A stretch of DNA of 64,000 bases. Source: DTU098 sp964498525. Lineage in GTDB: Bacteria; Bacillota; Desulfotomaculia; Desulfotomaculales; Pelotomaculaceae. The stretch covers positions 1 to 64,000 of the forward strand of contig CAZCGU010000013.1 of NCBI GenBank assembly GCA_964498525.1, given 5' to 3'. Position 1 is the stretch's first letter; each line of letters starts with the position of its first letter. Of this stretch, positions 44,654 to 53,025 are shown piece by piece. The notes beneath the pieces are model-generated. The model was not told the origin of the DNA, ran no database searches, and worked only from the letters and a program-made list of their open reading frames with translations. The position numbers were made by a program, and so were the translations under genes.

Positions 44654-45342
44654 CCGTAGATCACACCCAGTAACATTACTGCAATAACGGGGCCTATGGC
44701 GGCAAGGGCCACGAAGCCGAAACTGTCGCTGAGGGAGTCTTTGCCGCTCAAAACGGAGGTAACGCCGACCCCCAGGGCCAGAATAAACGGCACGGTCATT
44801 GGTCCCGTGGTTACGCCGCCGGAATCAAAGGCTATCGGTACAAAATGGGGGGGCGCCAGGGCTGCCAAAAGGAAGATCAACCCATAACTGCCGATCAGGA
44901 TGTAGCTCATGGGGATGCCCAGTACCACCCTGGCTGTGCCTATGGTAATAAACAGTCCCACCCCGATGGCCACAAATGATATGAGCAGATTCTTGGGTAT
45001 ACCGCCGCCGGATACCTGGTCAATTTGGTGGGTTAAAATACGTATGTCCGGTTCCGCAGCAGTGATGGCAATGCCGATAAACAGCATGGATAACAATAGC
45101 AACGGAAAGGAGCCCTTTTGGGGAAGCTCCGCCCCAATAGCTTCTCCCAGGGGCAGCAAGCCCACCTTGACGCCGATCAGAAACAAGCCCAACCCCAATG
45201 TTACCATTACTGCGCCGATTGCGAATTGAAGGATCTTGGGACCGGGGTTTTCAAACAGGATCAATTGCAGTATTATAACCAGTACAATAACCGGCACTAC
45301 GGAGGTTAACACTTCCCTGGCGACATCTTTTACATCATCCAT
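44650..45342 (-). CDS. DUF1538 membrane protein (first of pair)
   Basis: 230 residues, about seven membrane segments. GVKVGLLPLGEAIGAELPQ, EPDIRILTHQIDQVSGGGI and FDSGGVTTGPMTVPF mirror the blocks of the downstream gene, with which it shares an ATGA overlap. It is the first gene of a three-gene operon DUF1538-DUF1538-PII. Confidence 0.85.
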   Translation of the reverse strand: MDDVKDVAREVLTSVVPVIVLVIILQLILFENPGPKILQFAIGAVMVTLGLGLFLIGVKVGLLPLGEAIGAELPQKGSFPLLLLSMLFIGIAITAAEPDIRILTHQIDQVSGGGIPKNLLISFVAIGVGLFITIGTARVVLGIPMSYILIGSYGLIFLLAALAPPHFVPIAFDSGGVTTGPMTVPFILALGVGVTSVLSGKDSLSDSFGFVALAAIGPVIAVMLLGVIYG

Positions 45343-45429
45343 CTAGCACCTCGCAAAAAATATTTTGGGGAAAGACTATTCCGCATATTCCGCATACAAT
45401 ACCGGACTGGCACCAAAACCGCCTTCCAG

Positions 45430-45951
45430 CTAAAGACCCGACTGCCACCCGTTGCGGTGCACCCTCTGACTGTCGTAACGGGAGCGGCGGGGACGGTTTG
45501 CTTCCAAGGGGTAGCCCAGGGCAACTACCGAAATTGCAACTATGTGTTTTGGCAAATCAAGTAAACGGCCAATGGCTTCAATGCGATCCTCCCTGGGATA
45601 GATCGACACCCAGCATGTCCCCAGCCCTTTGTTGTAAGCGGCCAGCAGGATGTTCTGGGTCGCCGCCGCGCAGTCCAGGGCCCAGTAGTTGACGCCGGGG
45701 TATTTGTTGCAAGCCGGGTCGGCGCAGACAACAATCGCCACGGGCGCCTGTTCCAACATTTGGGCGTAACCATGAAACTCGATTATTCCGTCGAGCAGGG
45801 AACGTTCCGTAACGACGATGAAGTGCCAGGGACGTTCGTTTCCCGCCGAAGGCGCGGACATCCCCGCCTCCAGGATTTCGGTAATGTATTCCTCGGGAAC
45901 TGCTTGAGTTGTGTATTTCCTTACACTGCGCCTGTTTAAGATTGCTTCCAT
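45430..45951 (-). CDS. Nitroreductase-family flavoprotein
   Basis: 173 residues, AGGAGG 10 bases before the ATG. ILNRRSVRKYTTQAVPEEYITEILEAGMSAPSAGNERPWHFIVV binds FMN; NYWALDCAAATQNILLAAYNKGLGTCWVSIYPRED and ISVVALGYPLEANRPRRSRYD complete the fold. Such enzymes reduce nitro, quinone or flavin substrates with NAD(P)H. It is monocistronic by position and divergent from the efflux operon. Confidence 0.9.
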   Translation of the reverse strand: MEAILNRRSVRKYTTQAVPEEYITEILEAGMSAPSAGNERPWHFIVVTERSLLDGIIEFHGYAQMLEQAPVAIVVCADPACNKYPGVNYWALDCAAATQNILLAAYNKGLGTCWVSIYPREDRIEAIGRLLDLPKHIVAISVVALGYPLEANRPRRSRYDSQRVHRNGWQSGL

Positions 45952-46151
45952 AGTATTTTGCCTCCTGTGTCTTCTTAAGATGCTTTTACCAAAACATTAT
46001 ACCCTGTTTTAAATGAATCCTCCAGGAAACGTTTAAAAATCACGGCAAAAAACGGATATGATGCGGGGTTAGTTCTGATGTTTTTCTTGTCACAAGACAG
46101 CGTCCGGATCTGTTTTGCTGGTGGGAGGCTATAAAAATATTGCTCCAAAAA

Positions 46152-46226
46152 GCCCTGTGATACACTGTTAATGCAATTGATCCAGGGGAAAGATATTTTA
46201 TTTGGCGGACAAACAGGGCCTTTTTT
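46152..46226 (+). terminator. Candidate leader terminator upstream of the efflux operon
   Basis: GCCCTGT (46152-46158) can pair with ACAGGGC (46213-46219), followed by CTTTTTTG, about 50 bases before the macA-like start. The intervening 54 bases could form alternative structure. It may be an attenuator or the end of a short upstream RNA. The remainder of 45952-46274 has no gene. Confidence 0.4.
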
Positions 46227-46274
46227 GCGTCAATACAGTTAGAATGGTTTTTAGGGGGAAAGGAGCGTCGTGTT

Positions 46275-47585
46275 TTGCAGTTGAACTTGCCGCGGTTACG
46301 AAATATTTCCAGGAAAAAGGTGTTTGCCGGGGTGTTGATCCCGGGCATAATCCTGGCGGTGGTGGCGCTGAACGTCTTTAAGAGTTTAAAACCGGAGGGC
46401 ATCCCCGTTAATACTGTTGTGGCGGAAATCAAGCCCATCCAGGACAACGTTTTTGCTTCGGGCAGGGTGAGGCTGTGCGCCAAGCAGGAGTTTTACACTT
46501 TTACCGGCACCACAGTAAAGGAATTGAATGTCGCGCCCGGCGACAGGGTGAGCAAGGGGCAGGTGCTGGGCCTGCTCAATGCCGACGAGATTGAGGAAGA
46601 TTACAATGAGGCCAGGGCCAATTTCATTGCCCAGGAAGCAAGCCTTAATAAGGCTATCTATCCGCGGGACGAGGAGGTGGCCCAGGAAAGGGCAAATTGT
46701 CAGAGGGCGGAGGCGGATTACCAGAACACGCAAAAAAACTACCAGCGCCAAAAGCTGTTATACGAGCAGGGGGCGCTGAGCGGGAAAGAATTTGACGAGG
46801 CCGGGCTGGAACTGGCCGTCAAGGAAGCGGAATATAAAATAGCGATGGAAAGGCTGCGCCTGAAGGAAACCGGTCCGGTGGGGCACGAACTGATCTCGTT
46901 GAAGGCCCAGATTGAGCAGGCGCGTTACCGGTTGGAACAGGAGGAAAACAAGCTCAACAAAACCGTCCTCCGGGCGGAGATGGACGGAGTGGTGACTGCC
47001 GTGGAAGTGGCTCTGGGTGATTACGTCCAGCCGGGAACAAGGCTTCTAACCATTGGAGATACCAGTCAGCTGGAGGTAACCGCCGGGGTCAGCGAGGCCG
47101 ACAGCGGACGGCTTAAGCCCGGTCAGAGGGTAACAGTGACCACCGCCGCCCAGCCCGGCCGGGAATACAGCGGGATACTTGAGAGCGTTTCCCCCGGGGC
47201 GGTGGAGAATAAGACCGCGGAAAGGGGCAGCCAGGTGGAAGTGCCGGTGATCGTGAAAATAACCGGCGATACCGGAGGGCTGCGGCCGGGTTATACCGTG
47301 GACCTCAGTATTGCCACGGTGGACAAGGACAGGGCGCTGGTGGTCCCGTACGAAGCCGTCATAGAAAAGGAGGGTGTCCACAATGTATTTGTGGTTGAAA
47401 ATGAGGTAGCCCGGTTAAAAGAGGTTGACATAGGGGTTGACTCGGCCTTAGCCACTGAAATATTATCAGGTTTAGCGGAGGGTGAAAAGGTTGTTGCGGG
47501 TCCCGGGGAGGAATTGCAGGACGGCAGCCGGGTCACAGAAGTGAAGCAGCCGCCCCCGGCCAAAGGGGGCGCGGACCTGCCATGA
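46275..47585 (+). CDS. Efflux periplasmic-adaptor-type subunit (MacA/HlyD-like)
   Basis: 436 residues from TTG 46275 with AAAGGAG upstream. One N-terminal membrane anchor (VFAGVLIPGIILAVVALNVF), a lipoyl-like half motif (VKELNVAPGDRVSKGQVLGLLNADEI), a long coiled coil about 105-225 and the second lipoyl half (MDGVVTAVEVALGDYVQPGTRLLTIGD) follow, then beta-barrel domains. In Gram-positives such adaptors work with a MacB-type ABC pump to export peptides, macrolides or lipids. It overlaps the ATPase gene by an ATGA. Confidence 0.88.
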   Translation: MQLNLPRLRNISRKKVFAGVLIPGIILAVVALNVFKSLKPEGIPVNTVVAEIKPIQDNVFASGRVRLCAKQEFYTFTGTTVKELNVAPGDRVSKGQVLGLLNADEIEEDYNEARANFIAQEASLNKAIYPRDEEVAQERANCQRAEADYQNTQKNYQRQKLLYEQGALSGKEFDEAGLELAVKEAEYKIAMERLRLKETGPVGHELISLKAQIEQARYRLEQEENKLNKTVLRAEMDGVVTAVEVALGDYVQPGTRLLTIGDTSQLEVTAGVSEADSGRLKPGQRVTVTTAAQPGREYSGILESVSPGAVENKTAERGSQVEVPVIVKITGDTGGLRPGYTVDLSIATVDKDRALVVPYEAVIEKEGVHNVFVVENEVARLKEVDIGVDSALATEILSGLAEGEKVVAGPGEELQDGSRVTEVKQPPPAKGGADLP

Positions 47586-48349
47586 TTAAGGTGAGAAACT
47601 TGGGCAAGGTTTACCGGGCCGGCGCCCATCCGGTGGTTGCCCTGGAAGGGGTCGATCTGGAGGTGAGGCCGGGCGAGTTTGTGGCTATAATGGGTCCCTC
47701 CGGATCGGGCAAATCCACCCTTATGAACCTGCTGGGCTGCCTGGATATCCCCACCTCCGGCACCTACCATCTGGACGGGGTGGAAGTGAGCGGCATGGGC
47801 GATACCGAACTGGCGCGCCTGCGCAACCGCAAGATCGGCTTTGTTTTTCAGACCTTTAACCTGCTGCCCCGCATGAACGCCCTCCGAAATGTGGAGCAGC
47901 CCATGATTTACGCCGGAGTTGCCCCCCGGGAAAGGGCCGGGCGGGCCGCGGCGGCCCTGACCAGGGTGGGCCTGGGGGATAGGATGCAGCACAGACCCAG
48001 CGAACTTTCCGGCGGCCAGGTTCAGAGGGTATCCATCGCCCGGGCGCTGGTGAATAACCCCGCCGTGATCCTGGCGGACGAGCCCACGGGGAATCTGGAT
48101 ACCCGCTCCGGGGGGGAGATTATGGCCCTGTTTCAGGAATTGAACAGTGGCGGGACAACCATCGTCCTGGTGACCCACGAGCGGGAGATAGCCCTGCACT
48201 CCACCAGGATCGTCCACTTTCGAGACGGACGCCTGACGGGGGACGAGCCGGTGGAAAACCCGCGGGACGCCGGAAAATACTTGAGTATTGAACCGCCGGC
48301 GGATCTTTCCAGGGGATGTGCCCCGGGCGGGGGGGCAGATGCGCTATGA
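47582..48349 (+). CDS. ABC transporter ATPase (MacB/LolD type)
   Basis: 255 residues. Walker A GPSGSGKST near 38, Q-loop FVFQTFNLLPRMNALRNVEQP, signature LSGGQVQRVSIARAL near 142, Walker B VILADEPTGNLD near 161 and the switch His in VTHEREIA. A C-terminal extension of about 25 residues is rich in Gly and Pro. It is the energy-coupling part of the three-gene efflux operon. Confidence 0.93.
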   Translation: MIKVRNLGKVYRAGAHPVVALEGVDLEVRPGEFVAIMGPSGSGKSTLMNLLGCLDIPTSGTYHLDGVEVSGMGDTELARLRNRKIGFVFQTFNLLPRMNALRNVEQPMIYAGVAPRERAGRAAAALTRVGLGDRMQHRPSELSGGQVQRVSIARALVNNPAVILADEPTGNLDTRSGGEIMALFQELNSGGTTIVLVTHEREIALHSTRIVHFRDGRLTGDEPVENPRDAGKYLSIEPPADLSRGCAPGGGADAL

Positions 48350-49527
48350 ACCTCCTGGAGAGCGTCAGAGTGGCCCTGGAGGGCATCATGGCCAGTAAAC
48401 TGCGTTCCTTTTTAACTACCCTGGGCATCGTTATCGGTATTGCCGCCGTGATTGCGGTGGTAGCCATCGGCCAGGGCGGCAGGGCGGTGCTGATGTCTGA
48501 AATGGAGAAGATCGGCACCAACATATTTGCCATCTACGTGGACTGGCGCAGCGAAAAGCCGCTCACCGGGCGGGAGTTCGATTTGAGTGATGTAGCAGTA
48601 ATAAAGGATATGGTCCCCGGGATTACCCATCTTTCCCCCCACAACCAGATTATGTGGGACATAAGGGGGTCAAAGGAAAAAATAAGGGCCCGGATCACGG
48701 GGGTTTCGTCTGATTATGCTTATATCCGCAAGTTTAACTTGAAGGAAGGCCGCTTCTTTACGGAGGAAGACGACGCGGGCAAACGCAGGGTGGCCGTGCT
48801 GGACGAGGAACTGGCAAAACAAGTCTTCGGCAGGTCCCAGGCGCTGGGGAGCAAAGTCACCCTGGGAGACACGCCTTTCCTGGTGACGGGTATCATTGCC
48901 AGAGGGGAATCCGCCCTGGGGTTTAGTGAAACCCCCGGCGTTTATATTCCCATTGAGGTCTGGCAGGTAATGTTCAACGGGCAGGTACAGATGCTGGAGG
49001 GCAGCGCCGTTTCCAAGGATAAGGTGGACGAAGTAACGGGCCAGGCTGTGAAGATCCTGGAACGGCGGCACCGGGATTCCGGCAAGTACGCCAGTGAAAG
49101 CATGGAGCAGCAGATGCAGGCCGCCAATAAAATAACCGGGATCATGACCATGGTTATCGGGGCTATTGCGGGGATTTCGCTTTTTGTGGGCGGCATCGGG
49201 GTAATGAACATCATGCTGGTATCGGTGACCGAGCGCACCAGGGAAATCGGCATCCGGATGGCTTTGGGCGCCAGGCGCAGGGACATCCTGACGCAGTTCC
49301 TCATCGAGGCTGTAATCCTGTGCCTGCTGGGGGGTGTAATCGGCATGGCTCTGGGGGCCGGCGGGGCCTGCCTGATTGCCGGACTGGCCAACTGGCCGCC
49401 CCTGGTGTCCTGGTGGACGGCGCTTCTGGCCTTTGCCTTCTCCGCGTCCATAGGCATGATTTTTGGGATACTGCCGGCAAACAAGGCGTCCCGGCTAAAC
49501 CCCATCGAAGCCTTGAGGAGGGATTAG
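48346..49527 (+). CDS. ABC transporter permease (MacB/FtsX type)
   Basis: 393 residues from ATG 48346, overlapping the ATPase stop. One N-terminal membrane segment (FLTTLGIVIGIAAVIAVVAIG), a large extracellular MacB_PCD domain about 45-270 and three C-terminal segments with NIMLVSVTERTREIGIRMALGARRRDI, the FtsX signature. The mechanotransmission mechanism of MacB is expected. It ends the operon. Confidence 0.93.
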   Translation: MNLLESVRVALEGIMASKLRSFLTTLGIVIGIAAVIAVVAIGQGGRAVLMSEMEKIGTNIFAIYVDWRSEKPLTGREFDLSDVAVIKDMVPGITHLSPHNQIMWDIRGSKEKIRARITGVSSDYAYIRKFNLKEGRFFTEEDDAGKRRVAVLDEELAKQVFGRSQALGSKVTLGDTPFLVTGIIARGESALGFSETPGVYIPIEVWQVMFNGQVQMLEGSAVSKDKVDEVTGQAVKILERRHRDSGKYASESMEQQMQAANKITGIMTMVIGAIAGISLFVGGIGVMNIMLVSVTERTREIGIRMALGARRRDILTQFLIEAVILCLLGGVIGMALGAGGACLIAGLANWPPLVSWWTALLAFAFSASIGMIFGILPANKASRLNPIEALRRD

Positions 49528-49626
49528 GAAGCGGGATCGCAAAATAAAAATACAGGTGAAGAACAGACTCCGGATGCGGATGCAAGGGAGGGGCTGTTTT
49601 CACGAATCAAGGTGAAATATGAAAGA

Positions 49627-50583
49627 ATGAAAAACATTATCAAGGGTTTGCCTGTGCCGGCGGGCGGGCTGATGCTGGGTCTGGCGGCGGCAGGCAATCT
49701 GACGGCGTCCCATGGACATGTCTTCAAAGTTTTGTTTGGTTCTATATCCTTCGTGTTGCTGCTGCTGTTTCTGACAAAAGCTGTTCTGGCCGCCGGGGCG
49801 GTCAGGGAGGATTTAAAGAATCCCGCCATCGCCGGTATAGCCGGCACTTGTCCCATGGGGATTATGGTTCTATCCGGCTATATTCAGCCTTTTTCCCCTT
49901 CGGCTGGTTATCTGATGTGGCTTGCGGGAATTGCTATACACTGTGTTCTGATAATTTATTTTACCATAACATTTATGCCGGGTTTCAGGGTGCCAGATGT
50001 GCTTCCCAGCTACTTTGTGGTGTATGTCGGGATTGCTGCGGCGTGTTTAACAGCGCCCGCGTACAATGCCCTGGGAACCGGCAGAGTATTATTCTGGTTC
50101 GGGTTCGCAGCCTACCTGATTCTTTTGCCCCTGCTTACCTACAGAGCGCTTGCAATAAAATCAATTCCCGAACCGTTGCTGCCCACCCTGACAATTTTCG
50201 CCGCCCCCGCCAGCCTTTGCCTGGCGGGCTACTTGAAGTTGTTTCCGGCTGTAAACATGACCGTCTTCTGGCTGCTGACCTTTCTGGCCCTGATCATGCT
50301 ATTTGCCGTTCTTTTATACCTGCCCAAACTGCTCAGGTTAAAGTTTTATCCCAGTTATTCCGCTTTTACCTTTCCCCTTGTAATCAGCGCCATAGCGCTT
50401 AAGGATGCGGATATGTTTTTAAGCGAAACGCCCATGGGCGTGCCCGCCCTGGGCTATTTGGCCGGTTTGGCGGAAGTGCCGGCGGTTATGCTCGTTGTGT
50501 ATGTTTTGATCAGGTATACCGGTTTTATGTTTTTGCAGCATGTTAACGTGGGGCCGCCACAAGCGCATAGCGTTTCCAAGTAG
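49627..50583 (+). CDS. TDT-family transporter (TehA/SLAC1-like)
   Basis: About 318 residues from ATG 49627; GTG 49612 is an alternative. About ten membrane segments in five hairpin pairs. VPAGGLMLGLAAAGNL at the start and TFPLVISAIALKDA near 258 match the C4-dicarboxylate/tellurite-resistance TDT family of anion channels. The last 8 codons (QAHSVSK) lie in a 31-base block repeated 66 bases further on, so the present C-terminus may derive from that duplication. Confidence 0.85.
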   Translation: MKNIIKGLPVPAGGLMLGLAAAGNLTASHGHVFKVLFGSISFVLLLLFLTKAVLAAGAVREDLKNPAIAGIAGTCPMGIMVLSGYIQPFSPSAGYLMWLAGIAIHCVLIIYFTITFMPGFRVPDVLPSYFVVYVGIAAACLTAPAYNALGTGRVLFWFGFAAYLILLPLLTYRALAIKSIPEPLLPTLTIFAAPASLCLAGYLKLFPAVNMTVFWLLTFLALIMLFAVLLYLPKLLRLKFYPSYSAFTFPLVISAIALKDADMFLSETPMGVPALGYLAGLAEVPAVMLVVYVLIRYTGFMFLQHVNVGPPQAHSVSK

Positions 50584-50657
50584 CCGGCAGCCAACGGAAA
50601 AAGTAATTTCGCCCTATGCCTGCCAAAAGCGCATAGCGTTTCCAAGTAGCCGGCAGC
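50561..50657 (+). repeat. Tandem duplication across the TDT transporter stop codon
   Basis: The 31-base block AAGCGCATAGCGTTTCCAAG...GCCGGCAGC at 50561-50591, which contains the stop codon, recurs exactly at 50627-50657. Period 66. Confidence 0.92.
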
Positions 50658-50770
50658 GCAGGTGGCACAGTGCTGTAAAAAACAGGGGTAAACCAGGCTG
50701 GATTTGGGGTTTTATCCAGGTAGCCGTTTAATCCCTTAAAGGGTACATTTTGAATTTCCAGGCAAAATTC

Positions 50771-51526
50771 CTAGAATCCGTGCTCTTTAAGATACTTCTT
50801 CAATTCCGTGATCTTTATTTCTCCAAAGTGGAAAACCGATGCCGCCAGAAGGATGTCGGCCTTTCCTTCCCGGGCGGCCTCCAAAAAATGCTCCATTGTG
50901 CCGGCCCCGCCGGAAGCGATGACCGGGACTTTTACCGCTTCCTTAATTCCCCGGATAAGCGGGATATCGTAGCCTGTTTTGGCCCCGTCGCGGGTCTTGC
51001 TTGTCGGCAGGATGTAACCCGCGCCCCTGGCTTCGGCCTCGGTGGCCCATTGAACGGCGTCCTTGCCGGTGGGGGTGTTGCCCCCGTCGATGTAAACTTC
51101 GTATCCGGAAGGAAGGGCGGGATTGCGATCAACATCAATGGCCACCACCACTTTGGCAGAACCGAATTTTGCGGCGGCCTGGTCGATCAAACCGGGATTG
51201 CGGAAAGCAGCGCTGCTGATCGAAATGCGGTCGGCCCCGGCCTCGAGTACTTCCCCGGCATCCGGTAGGGATTTGATGCCTCCGCCCACGGTGAAGGGGA
51301 TGGTTGTCATCCGGGCAACCCGCCGGACTGCTGCCAAAGTTGTCTTTCTTTTTTCAATTGTTGCGGTAATATCTAAAAAAGCCAGTTCATCGGCGCCGTT
51401 TTCACAGTAAATCCTGGCGCACTCCTCCGGGTCGCCCGCATCTTTAAGATTAACAAAATGAACACCCTTTACCACTCTCCCGTCCATCATGTCCAGACAG
51501 GGCATAATTAAAACCTTATTCACCAA
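50771..51526 (-). CDS. HisF-like cyclase, stand-alone
   Basis: 251 residues. MPCLDMMDGRVVKGVHFVNLKDAGDPEE, FTVGGGIKSLPDAGEVL, AIDVDRNP and VIASGGAGTMEHF show the (beta/alpha)8 HisF barrel with both phosphate loops and the first catalytic Asp. In true HisF the fifth-strand motif reads L-T-S-M/I-D-R-D-G-T; here it is PTSKTRDGAKTGYD, so the first Asp of DRDG is Thr. No hisH, hisI or other his gene lies nearby. It may be the imidazole-glycerol-phosphate synthase cyclase encoded away from the operon, or a paralogue with a new role. GTG 51523 may be the true start. Confidence 0.8.
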   Translation of the reverse strand: MVNKVLIMPCLDMMDGRVVKGVHFVNLKDAGDPEECARIYCENGADELAFLDITATIEKRKTTLAAVRRVARMTTIPFTVGGGIKSLPDAGEVLEAGADRISISSAAFRNPGLIDQAAAKFGSAKVVVAIDVDRNPALPSGYEVYIDGGNTPTGKDAVQWATEAEARGAGYILPTSKTRDGAKTGYDIPLIRGIKEAVKVPVIASGGAGTMEHFLEAAREGKADILLAASVFHFGEIKITELKKYLKEHGF

Positions 51527-51542
51527 CTCATTCCCCTTTCTT

Positions 51543-51755
51543 TGCCGGGCAATTTCAGAGCCCTGAGCACCAACCCATTCCCCACTTTTTCGGGTAACTT
51601 CGGAAACGGTTCACTAACCAGCTGCCCTTCCTTTTACGGGCAATTGCAGGATTCGTTCGCAACTTTGTTTACCAGCCCATGCCCCTGTCTCTGCCGTACA
51701 GATTCGGAACCTTGTTCACTAACCTGTTGCCCTTCCCGGCGAGTAACTGGTAAGG
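51543..51755. repeat. Degenerate intergenic tandem array (about 45-58-base units)
   Basis: Four to five units share GGGCAATT/GGGTAACTTCGGA, TTCACTAACC(A/T)G and TGCCCTTCC words (units near 51548, 51593, 51639, 51697, 51742). No reading frame is conserved across them. It fills most of the gap between hisF and sfsA. Confidence 0.75.
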
Positions 51756-51914
51756 GTTAATGTTTCTCGCTTTAACCTGTTAATTCCTTTCTAGCGGGGA
51801 ATTTATGAACCTGGTAACATCAGTTAAACTCTGGAAGAAGGAACCGGTTTGATGTCAGGGAAAAAGGCAACAATATAGTTTTTTCGCCCCTCAGGCCACC
51901 CGGGCCCAGATTTT

Positions 51915-52682
51915 TTGTTTATAATAACAAAAGAACAACGCGATTGGAAGGTGTTTAATTTATATAATAAGTCTTTGCCGCCCGAAGATGTTTTCATCCC
52001 TTTACCGGAACTAACCGCGGCTAAATTTTTGGAAAGGAAAAATCGTTTTGTCGGGCTTGTCGATGTGGCGGGGCAGGCCAGTCCCGCCCACGTCCCCAGC
52101 TCGGGGAGAATGCGGGAGCTGTTGTTTCCCGGCAACACCGTTTATGTTGCCCCGATGCCCGCCGGGAAGCGGACCCAGTACCGTATTCACCTGGCCCGGT
52201 ACGGTGAAACACTGGTATCCGTGGACTCCCTGCTGCCAAACCGGCTTATTTACAAATCCCTGTTGCAACAAGCCCTGGCGCAATTCAGGGGTTACCGGGA
52301 TATAAAAAGAGAAGTTAGTTGCGGCGCGAGCCGTTTAGACCTGTATCTGGAGGACGGGGCCCGCCGTTGTTTTATTGAGGTTAAATCAGTTACCCTGGTG
52401 GAAGACGGCGGTGTGGCAAGATTTCCGGATGCCCCCTCGGCAAGGGGTAAAAAACACTTGCAGGAATTGGTGCGGACACTTGATGATGGTTTTCGGGCCG
52501 CCGTTATTTTTGTGGTGCAGCGTAACGACGCCCGTGTCTTTTCCCCCAACCTGGCCACCGACCCTTTATTTAGCGAAGAGCTTCACCGGGCCGCAGCCGC
52601 CGGTGTAGATATATATGCCCTTGGTTGCAGCGTGAGCAGGCAGGCTGTGGGCCTCCAGAAATATCTGCCCGTTGCCCTGTGA
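51915..52682 (+). CDS. sfsA: SfsA family protein
   Basis: About 255 residues as drawn. LERKNRFVGLVDV near 36, VPSSGRMRELLFPGNTVY, SLLPNRLIYKSL and FIEVKSVTLVEDGGVARFPDAPSARGKKHLQEL near 154-185 are SfsA hallmarks; the last carries the D...E-x-K nuclease-like core (RLDLYLEDG then IEVKS). SfsA (sugar fermentation stimulation A) binds DNA and resembles nucleases. The start is uncertain: TTG 51915 lacks a clear ribosome binding site and family members begin nearer the FLPP-like region, so translation may start further in. The stop codon lies in a 29-base repeat. Confidence 0.85.
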   Translation: MFIITKEQRDWKVFNLYNKSLPPEDVFIPLPELTAAKFLERKNRFVGLVDVAGQASPAHVPSSGRMRELLFPGNTVYVAPMPAGKRTQYRIHLARYGETLVSVDSLLPNRLIYKSLLQQALAQFRGYRDIKREVSCGASRLDLYLEDGARRCFIEVKSVTLVEDGGVARFPDAPSARGKKHLQELVRTLDDGFRAAVIFVVQRNDARVFSPNLATDPLFSEELHRAAAAGVDIYALGCSVSRQAVGLQKYLPVAL

Positions 52683-53025
52683 GGGGGAGGGTGTCCGAAA
52701 ATATGTCCCTTGAAGAACACGAGGTGGGGCCGTTGCCCTGTGAGGGAGAGGGTGTCCGGGTTCTGCCCGGTATGCAAACCGCCAGGGAAGACCAATTGGG
52801 TGGGAGAGGGAATTGGGGAGGCCCCCCGACATGCGGGGGGAGGTACAGTTAATAACTGGTACGGCCGCCGCCCTGGACGAGACTCCCCTGATATGCGGTG
52901 GGTACACTTGTTAGAAAAATAGAAGCTATGAGCAAAAGGCCGCCCCTGATATGCAAGGGGGTATTACAACAGGGTTTTCGAAATAAATTGTCGAACCAAG
53001 ACCCCCCAGCCGTGCGGCGGGTATT
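52669..53025. repeat. Tandem duplication across the sfsA stop, then four C-rich/ATGC/G-rich hairpins
   Basis: CCGTTGCCCTGTGAGGG at 52669 recurs at 52730 (period 61), duplicating the sfsA 3' end. Beyond it lie four imperfect hairpins sharing C-run, GATATGC-like loop, G-run, GGTA: 52822-52840, 52884-52902, 52944-52961 and 53002-53021. The spacing is close to 60 each time. No gene is seen in 52683-53025. Confidence 0.8.

Noticed and set aside
47291..48217. A 308-codon minus-strand frame opposite macA/macB-like genes
   Set aside because: Shadow; His/Gly-rich translation typical of antisense GC-rich genes and no family match.
50771..51526. Part of a histidine operon
   Set aside because: Neighbours on both sides are unrelated and no other his gene is in the window.
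51543..51755. Possible CRISPR or coding repeat
   Set aside because: Units are degenerate, of unequal length, with no constant repeat and no frame conserved across them.
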